Shown in pieces: positions 57,810 to 64,000 of a stretch of 64,000 bases of DNA (position 1 is its first letter; each line of letters opens with the position of its first letter). A model generated the notes under the pieces. That model was not told the origin of the DNA and searched no databases. It saw only the letters and a program-made list of their open reading frames with translations. Source of the stretch: Candidatus Bipolaricaulota bacterium (GTDB lineage Bacteria > Bipolaricaulota > Bipolaricaulia > UBA7950 > UBA9294); the NCBI GenBank assembly GCA_030606565.1, contig JAUWGE010000001.1, forward strand, positions 126,301-190,300. Direction: 5' to 3'. Position numbers and translations under genes: made by a program.

Positions 57810-58580
57810 ATGGCCGATCACTTAGTAGTTGAGCACCTGACCAAGGTCTATGAGCGCGGTGATGTTCTCGCCCTGGACGATATCTCCTTCTCGGTGGAAA
57901 AAGGCGAGTTCCTCGTTCTCATCGGTCTATCAGGTTCCGGGAAATCGACGCTTCTTCGCTGCATCAACCGGCTGATCGAGCCGACAGCAGGAAAAGTTTA
58001 CTTTGACGGGATCGACGTCACGGCCGCATCATCTCGAGATCTGCGCCAATTGCGACGCCGCATGGCAATGATCTTTCAGCAATTCAACCTGGTGAGACGC
58101 TCGTCAGTGCTCACAAACGTCCTTTCCGGACGGTTGGGATACGTCAACCCTTGGCTGTCGGCCACCCACCAGTTTCCCCATTCTGAGATCAAGATGGCGA
58201 TGGCCAATCTCGAGCGGGTGGGGATCCCAGAGCAGGCCTACAAGCGTGCGGACGAACTCTCCGGCGGACAACAGCAGCGGGTCGGTATTGCCCGCGCCCT
58301 GATGCAGACGCCAGAGTTGCTCATGGCCGATGAGCCGGTCTCGGCGCTCGACCCCGCCACCTCCCACTCCGTGATGCGCTACCTGGAACTGATGAATCGT
58401 GAAGACGGGGTCACCGTGCTCGCCAGTCTCCACTTCCTTTCCCTTGCGCGCCGTTATGGAACCCGCATCCTCGCCCTAAAGGACGGGAAGATCGTGTACG
58501 AAGGACTCCCCTCCGAGATCGACGAGGCGCGCTTCAAGGAGATCTATGGCGAAGAGGCCGAGCAGGTTGAAGTCCACTAA
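57810..58580 (+). CDS. phnC: Phosphonate-type ABC transporter ATPase
   Basis: [61 protein letters not shown]. Confidence 0.92.
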   Translation: MADHLVVEHLTKVYERGDVLALDDISFSVEKGEFLVLIGLSGSGKSTLLRCINRLIEPTAGKVYFDGIDVTAASSRDLRQLRRRMAMIFQQFNLVRRSSVLTNVLSGRLGYVNPWLSATHQFPHSEIKMAMANLERVGIPEQAYKRADELSGGQQQRVGIARALMQTPELLMADEPVSALDPATSHSVMRYLELMNREDGVTVLASLHFLSLARRYGTRILALKDGKIVYEGLPSEIDEARFKEIYGEEAEQVEVH

Positions 58581-59856
58581 GGCGAACAGCCTCCTAACAC
58601 GGTTGGGGGCGATAAGACCAAGGCTATTCGCTTTTCTATTGGACTGGGCATCGTGGGGATATGTGGCCTACGCCGTCATGTTTCTCATCAATCGCTACTG
58701 GTTCGTTCGCTACGTGAACTTCTACGGCACGTTGACCCTCCCACCCTGGGGTTGGCCCCTCGTCGTCCTTGCGACCCTCGAGCTAGTGGTGCTCAGCCAT
58801 GCCTTCGGACACAGCATCGGGTTGAGCCTATTCGGACTGGAGTTGCTCACTCACTCACATCGCTTCCCAACAGTGCGGGACCGAGCCAGCCGTTACCTAT
58901 GGTGGCACGCCTCGGCCCTTTTACTTCCGGTCAGCCTGTGGCGATCAGGGCGGGAGTGCCTCTTACTCCACGACGTTCGATCAAAGACATGCATGGTGCC
59001 CCTCGCCGAGGTGAAGGACGAGCTTCCTGTAACCAAACCACGACCGTGGTACCTGACGAATCGCGGCTTGATGACGGTTGCTCTTATCGGGCTCACCTTC
59101 TGGGTCGGATGGCTGACAACGCAGATCAACCTGCAGCGCCTCTTCAGCCGCGCTCCCAAATCGGCTTACCTGTGGAAGGCGCTTGTCACACCCGATTTTG
59201 AACACCTCGCCATGCCTGACCCGGAGCTAAAGGACTCGATCATGGGGGGGATGCTCGAGTCGATCTTCATGGCCCTGTTGGCCACGATCTTCGGAGGTCT
59301 TATCGCCTTCCCTTTAAGTTTCCTTGGGGCACGCAACATCATGGGGTTCAGTCCACTCGGTTGGCTGATCTTCACGCTGGCGCGCGCGTTCTTCAACGTC
59401 TTCCGATCGATCGAGTCGATCCTGTGGGCGGTCGTCTTCGCGGTGTGGGTCGGGTTCGGCCCGTTTGCTGGCGTATTGGCATTGACGATTCACACCATCG
59501 CCGCGCTAGGTAAACTTTATTCAGAACAGGTCGAGTCGATCGATCCTGGACCCTTAGAGGCGATTGCTGCCACCGGCGCCCGCCGCTGGCAGGTCGTCCT
59601 CTACGGGGTCATCCCACAGATTATCCCCTCCTACCTCGCCTTCTCCCTCTACCGTTGGGACATCAACGTGCGCATGTCCACGGTGATCGCTCTCGTCGGT
59701 GGGGGTGGGATCGGGCGCATTCTTTTCTACTACAAGGGGCAGGTGGGGCGCCTCTCAAACGCGTGGAATCAGGTGGGAGCAGTGGTCTTTACCATAGTCG
59801 CTGTGGTCTGGCTACTCGACTATATCAGCGGCCGCGTGAGGGAGAAGATCATCTAG
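58546..59856 (+). CDS. phnE: RDD-like domain fused to PhnE-type permease
   Basis: N-terminal RDD-like RPRLFAFLLDWASWG...SHAFGHSIGLSLFGLEL; C-terminal PhnE ESIDPGPLEAIAATGARRWQVVLYGVIPQIIPSYLAFSLYRWDINVRMSTVI. Confidence 0.88.
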   Translation: MAKRPSRLKSTKANSLLTRLGAIRPRLFAFLLDWASWGYVAYAVMFLINRYWFVRYVNFYGTLTLPPWGWPLVVLATLELVVLSHAFGHSIGLSLFGLELLTHSHRFPTVRDRASRYLWWHASALLLPVSLWRSGRECLLLHDVRSKTCMVPLAEVKDELPVTKPRPWYLTNRGLMTVALIGLTFWVGWLTTQINLQRLFSRAPKSAYLWKALVTPDFEHLAMPDPELKDSIMGGMLESIFMALLATIFGGLIAFPLSFLGARNIMGFSPLGWLIFTLARAFFNVFRSIESILWAVVFAVWVGFGPFAGVLALTIHTIAALGKLYSEQVESIDPGPLEAIAATGARRWQVVLYGVIPQIIPSYLAFSLYRWDINVRMSTVIALVGGGGIGRILFYYKGQVGRLSNAWNQVGAVVFTIVAVVWLLDYISGRVREKII

Positions 59857-59857
59857 G

Positions 59858-61084
59858 ATGAAAGACCGTTACTACGCCGGATTCATGCAGGAAAAGCCGC
59901 GTTGGATGAGAAGCCTCGCCGATCTGCGAGGGCGACTGTTCGTTTTTATCACTGATGCGATCGCTCTTATCTACCTGTGGACCATGGTCTCCTACTGCTC
60001 GAATACCTTCATGTTTCACACCAAAAGCTTTGTCACGCTCCCGTGGTGGGTGATGCTCCTCGTGGTTATTGAGGCTACCGCGCTGTGGGAGAACTTTGGA
60101 GTATCAGTAGGGATGAAACTCCTTGGATTGCGCCTCACCAGCGCGGACGGCAGCGCTCCATCACTGGGAGACCGCGCTTTGCGCTATCTCACCTGGCACT
60201 TCTCCGGGCTCCCCCTTGTGGGAGTGGTGGCAGCAAAGGATGGGCAGGCATGGCACGATCGATTAAGCGGGCTACGGGTGGTGGGCGCTGAGGATGTGGA
60301 GACGGAGAGGTACCCCTGGTACCGCCGGAGCTGGTCGATCGCGTTGTTGGTGTTGTTGATCGTCACCCTGGTGACGGCGATGCTCGTTACACGCGTCGAC
60401 TTCGTGAAGTTCTTCACCGGTGCTCCGAAAACCGGCAGGATTTGGAGGGCGTTCTTGAGCCCAGAATGGTCACTTCTTGGTGATGGGATCCGTCTCCTCA
60501 TCGTCACCGTCTTCATGGCGTTCATGGCGACGCTGTTCGGGGTGCTGATTGCGGTGCCGTTAAGCTTCCTCGCCGCGCGTAACCTCACGCAGGGGTTGAT
60601 CGGTCGCACGGTGTATACGATTGTGCGCGGTGCCATGAGTATCACACGCTCGATCGAGCCGATCATCTGGGCGATCATCTTTGTCGTCTGGGTTCGGGTG
60701 GGGGCGTTTCCAGGTGTATTGGCACTCTTTGTTCACTCGGTAGCTGATCTCACTAAGCTCTACTCCGAGCGGCTGGAATCGATCGACCCTGGTCCGGTGG
60801 AAGCAATAAGGGCCACCGGAGCGAATAAACTGCAGGTGATCATCTATGGGATCATCCCTCAGATCATAAACCCCTACCTCTCGTTCACCCTTTATCGCTG
60901 GGACATCAACGTCCGCATGGCAACGATTATCGGGATCGTTGGTGGAGGAGGGATCGGCCAACGCCTCTACCAGTACACCAGACTCTGGCGCTGGAGCGAG
61001 GCCGGTTTGCTGATGCTCCTCATTATGATCGTTGTCTGGATGATGGACTACACCTCCTCCCGGCTGCGCGCCCGCCTCGGCTAG
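59858..61084 (+). CDS. phnE: Second RDD-like domain fused to PhnE-type permease
   Basis: RGRLFVFITDAIALIYLW...NFGVSVGMKLLGLRLTSADG; ESIDPGPVEAIRATGANKLQVIIYGIIPQIINPYLSFTLYRWDINVRMATII. Confidence 0.88.
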   Translation: MKDRYYAGFMQEKPRWMRSLADLRGRLFVFITDAIALIYLWTMVSYCSNTFMFHTKSFVTLPWWVMLLVVIEATALWENFGVSVGMKLLGLRLTSADGSAPSLGDRALRYLTWHFSGLPLVGVVAAKDGQAWHDRLSGLRVVGAEDVETERYPWYRRSWSIALLVLLIVTLVTAMLVTRVDFVKFFTGAPKTGRIWRAFLSPEWSLLGDGIRLLIVTVFMAFMATLFGVLIAVPLSFLAARNLTQGLIGRTVYTIVRGAMSITRSIEPIIWAIIFVVWVRVGAFPGVLALFVHSVADLTKLYSERLESIDPGPVEAIRATGANKLQVIIYGIIPQIINPYLSFTLYRWDINVRMATIIGIVGGGGIGQRLYQYTRLWRWSEAGLLMLLIMIVVWMMDYTSSRLRARLG

Positions 61085-61126
61085 AAGAGCGGACCACAGA
61101 TCTGTAAGAGTCGGGCCTTCCCCTTC

Positions 61127-61258
61127 TGAGTGATTTAACGAGTGAGCAATCGGTTGAGAGATTGAATGATTTAGTGATTGAGTAATTGAGTGATTTATCT
61201 CCACAATCTCTCAATCCCCCGCTCATTCAATCTCTCAATTCTCCGATCTCCCGATTAA
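61127..61258. repeat. Palindromic degenerate heptad-like repeat between convergent genes, copy 1
   Basis: GATTGAG/AATGATT-like units; perfect arms TTGAGAGATTGAATGA 61154-61169 / TCATTCAATCTCTCAA 61223-61238. Confidence 0.8.
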
Positions 61259-61464
61259 GAGACCAGATTCTCCAGGTACTCCTGAATGTCCTCCAGCCCG
61301 TAGGTAGTTTTAAGCGCCTCGTTGTCCTCCAACCATGCATCCTTGATCGTATCATCACGCCTAATCTCGATGTCCTTGATCCCAAGGCTCGCCACCATTC
61401 GGTTGGCTTCCTCTTCAATTTGCCTATCCTTCACGCGAAATAGAAATCGGGAAAAATCCGGCAT
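61255..61464 (-). CDS. Small protein of unknown function (69 aa)
   Basis: SD ggaggtgg upstream of ATG; acidic C-terminus. Confidence 0.6.
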   Translation of the reverse strand: MPDFSRFLFRVKDRQIEEEANRMVASLGIKDIEIRRDDTIKDAWLEDNEALKTTYGLEDIQEYLENLVS

Positions 61465-61561
61465 CTTTCCACCTCCAAAGCTAAAGTATACCGATTCGAT
61501 GCGAGCACGTCAGGCTCTGCAAGGCTCGACTCCCCTAGGAGATCAGGATACCCTCTCAAGT

Positions 61562-62083
61562 ATGCCAAAAACCACGTCTGGAAAGATCAAGGTCATCCGC
61601 GTCAAGGAAGAGGGCTGTCCACAGCTACTTGTGCTGCTTTCCGCAATCCATGCGGAGGAACACCCCGCAGATCCACAGACGCTCAAGGACGTCGAGATGG
61701 GTGTACGGGAGAGCCTTAAACGCTACGACGCATTCTCTTCCGATTCGAGTTGGTTCCTACTTGCCCTTTTCGATGGAGAGCCAGTCGGGTATGCCGCGCT
61801 TGTTCGTATTCCCAAACTCGACCAGCGCGTCGGTTTCCTCTACCTAGATGAGTTACATGTCCTCGATGGATACCGCCGCCATGGGGTGGGGACGGCCCTC
61901 ATCGGGGAGGCGTTCGCACTCCTCAACAGGCTCGGGCTTGCTGGAATCCGCCTTTTAACCCGGCCACAGAACTCATCAGCGCAGCGTTTCTACGAGAAGC
62001 ACGGTTTTTCCGGAAACCGCGCCATCCTCTACCAATGGGTGACTGGACCGAAGGAAGATTCCCTCCTAGAATCAGAGACATGA
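61562..62083 (+). CDS. GNAT-family N-acetyltransferase
   Basis: LYLDELHVLDGYRRHGVGTALIGEAFALLNRLG; NSSAQRFYEKHGF. Confidence 0.9.
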   Translation: MPKTTSGKIKVIRVKEEGCPQLLVLLSAIHAEEHPADPQTLKDVEMGVRESLKRYDAFSSDSSWFLLALFDGEPVGYAALVRIPKLDQRVGFLYLDELHVLDGYRRHGVGTALIGEAFALLNRLGLAGIRLLTRPQNSSAQRFYEKHGFSGNRAILYQWVTGPKEDSLLESET

Positions 62084-63390
62084 GAACCGTTGACCTGATC
62101 AGAAAGAAGCGCGACGGAGGAAAGCTCACTCGGGAAGAGATCGAGTTTTTAATTGAAGGATGCGTGGAAAGGAGAATCCCTGACTACCAGGTTGCCGCCC
62201 TGTTGATGGCGATTTACTTCCAAGGGATGAACGATGAGGAGACAATCACTCTCACCGACGTGATGGCACATTCAGGTACTATGCTTGACCTCTCGGAGAT
62301 GCCCGGCTTCCCGGTCGATAAGCACTCGACCGGCGGGGTGGGGGACACGACTTCGCTTGTTCTCATACCTCTTCTTGCCGCAGCAGGCCTGACTGTGGCC
62401 AAACTCTCCGGCCGCGCTCTCGGACACACCGGGGGGACGATCGACAAGCTTGAATCGATCCCTGGGTTTCACACCGATCTTTCCCGCGAGGAGTTCCTCT
62501 CCCTGGTCAAGCGCTCGGGGGTTGCTCTCGCAGACCACACTGAGGACATAGTCCCGGCCGATCGGCTCCTCTACGAACTTCGCGATGTGACCGCCACGGT
62601 CGATTCCCTTCCGTTGATCGTCGCCTCGATCATGTCGAAGAAACTCGCCGGCGGAGCAAAGGGAATCGTCATCGACGTTAAGACTGGCGTCGGTGCGTTC
62701 CTTCCTCAGCTTAAGGACTCACGAAAGCTCGCAAACTCGCTTGTCTCAATCGGAACGCATCTCGGCCGAAAGGTCTCGGCCTTGATCACCGACATGTCGC
62801 AGCCGCTCGGGTACATGGTCGGAAACGCCCTGGAGGTGAAAGAGGCGATCGCCACCCTCAAAGGAGAGGGCCCACAGGACCTGAAGGATCTCTGCTGCGA
62901 GTTGGGGGCAGAGCTTCTCCTCTTTGCCGGAAAGGAAAGTGCACGAAGCGCGGCAATCGAAACCCTGCGCGGCCTCCTGCACGACGGCTCAGCCCTGAAG
63001 AAGTTTAAAGAGATGGTGAAAAACCAAGGCGGCGACCCGTCCATCATCGACGAGCCTTCACGACTTCCAACGGCAGCCACAAGGGCGGAGATTCTGGCTT
63101 CTCATTCAGGTACCTTAGTTGGGGTTGACGCGCTTGCTGTCGGCCGGGCGGCAAACCTCCTCGGCGCCGGGCGGTTCGTCAAACAGTACACGATCGATCC
63201 CGCTGTCGGGGTCGAGTTGCTGCGCAAAGTGGGTGACCGTGTGCAAGCAGATGAGCCGCTGGCGGTCCTCCACGTGAACGACGTAACAAACCTTGAGCAG
63301 GCACGCGCCCTGGTGAAGGAAGCCTACGAGATCCGCAAGGGCCCGATCACACCGCGTCCGCTGATCATTGAACGGATCACGGAAGATTGA
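62080..63390 (+). CDS. Pyrimidine-nucleoside (thymidine) phosphorylase
   Basis: VDKHSTGGVGDTTSLVLIPLLAAAG; SGRALGHTGGTIDKLESIPGF; VDVKTGVGAF-type motif. Confidence 0.96.
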   Translation: MRTVDLIRKKRDGGKLTREEIEFLIEGCVERRIPDYQVAALLMAIYFQGMNDEETITLTDVMAHSGTMLDLSEMPGFPVDKHSTGGVGDTTSLVLIPLLAAAGLTVAKLSGRALGHTGGTIDKLESIPGFHTDLSREEFLSLVKRSGVALADHTEDIVPADRLLYELRDVTATVDSLPLIVASIMSKKLAGGAKGIVIDVKTGVGAFLPQLKDSRKLANSLVSIGTHLGRKVSALITDMSQPLGYMVGNALEVKEAIATLKGEGPQDLKDLCCELGAELLLFAGKESARSAAIETLRGLLHDGSALKKFKEMVKNQGGDPSIIDEPSRLPTAATRAEILASHSGTLVGVDALAVGRAANLLGAGRFVKQYTIDPAVGVELLRKVGDRVQADEPLAVLHVNDVTNLEQARALVKEAYEIRKGPITPRPLIIERITED

Positions 63391-63482
63391 ATAATTTCGC
63401 GATTGAGAGATTTAGTAATTGAATCATTAAAGCTTTTAGTCGCCCGATCTCCCGTTTACTCAATCATCCGATCATTCAATCA
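63388..63482. repeat. Palindromic degenerate repeat between convergent genes, copy 2
   Basis: gattgagagatttagtaattgaatcatt...ccgatctcccg...caatcatccgatcattcaatcact; shares CCGATCTCCCG with copy 1. Confidence 0.7.
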
Positions 63483-63490
63483 CTCACTTT

Positions 63491-63868
63491 CTAAAGTGAG
63501 AACGCCTCTGGAAGCAGGTCTCGGATCGTCGTGCGCTTGAACTCACCCTGTGGATTTCCCATAAGAACCTCAAGATCGGGGGCGTGCTCGTAGAGGACTT
63601 GGCGACAGGCGCCGCAGGGTCGGCAGTGCTCGGCGTCACATATAACCGCGATCTTCACAAAGTCGTGTTCCCCTTCAGAAATCGCCTTAGAAAGAGCGAT
63701 CCTCTCCGCACAGATTGACAGGCTGTTCACAACGTTCTCCACATTCACACCTGTGTAGACCTTCCCGTCAGCACAGAGAAGGGCCGCCCCAACCGGAAAA
63801 TTCGAGTAGGGACAGTAAGCGTACTTTCGCACCTCGATCGCCAGGTTCAACAGCGCCTGATCGTCCAT
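63491..63868 (-). CDS. cdd: Cytidine deaminase
   Basis: YCPYSNFPVGAALL; NVENVVNSLSICAERIAL; PCGACRQVLYE. Confidence 0.95.
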   Translation of the reverse strand: MDDQALLNLAIEVRKYAYCPYSNFPVGAALLCADGKVYTGVNVENVVNSLSICAERIALSKAISEGEHDFVKIAVICDAEHCRPCGACRQVLYEHAPDLEVLMGNPQGEFKRTTIRDLLPEAFSL

Positions 63869-64000
63869 CAGAAACGGATCACCAATCCTACACTGCCGGT
63901 AAGAGCTCCTACTTTGATCCCCCACCAGGTTGTTGATTGAGAAAGAGGAAGAAGGAACCGCGCTCGGCCGTACAACCGCAAAAACGGCGGCCCTACCTCC

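Noticed and set aside
61127-63482. Heptad-like arrays as CRISPR
   Set aside because: No regular repeat-spacer structure, units are short and degenerate, no cas genes in the window

Overview
The window is a gene-dense bacterial chromosome segment of roughly 60 coding genes. I saw no phage, IS element or CRISPR array. Gene content (lptC/lptB-like, lgt, lnt, secA/secG, two dual OB/LPS-type envelope genes) suggests a diderm, possibly from a deep candidate phylum; taxonomy is inference only. Recognisable blocks: radical SAM protein; ABC-2 exporter; patatin, EamA, S-adenosylhomocysteinase and S41 protease; secA; a LivGFHM importer with convergent livK; a polar amino-acid SBP plus two permeases; hrcA-grpE-dnaK-dnaJ with a CIRCE operator; rdgB, two Opp/Dpp ATPases and secG; pyrG; lptC/lptB/lgt/lnt; a secreted PKD/TolB/PEGA block with an ECF sigma factor and a CBM48-bearing membrane protein; mraY, a gatA remnant and tRNA-Leu(CAG); CRP, PAS kinase and response regulator; a BMP-family (nucleoside-type) importer; PhnDC plus two RDD-PhnE fusions; pyrimidine-nucleoside phosphorylase and cytidine deaminase. 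The main discovery candidate is a set of three short leader ORFs absent from the ORF track (all under 60 aa). Each lies directly behind a good sigma70-like promoter, each is followed by hairpins, and each sits upstream of an amino-acid ABC transporter unit. One encodes HAHLHAHH. The other two, upstream of the two separately transcribed halves of the Liv-type system, share an aromatic YF..W patch (CYFMIHW and HYFILW). This looks like leader-peptide attenuation of amino-acid importers. Other items: a truncated permease paralog, gatA and ABC-ATPase remnants, RDD-PhnE fusions, and a palindromic intergenic repeat family between convergent genes.
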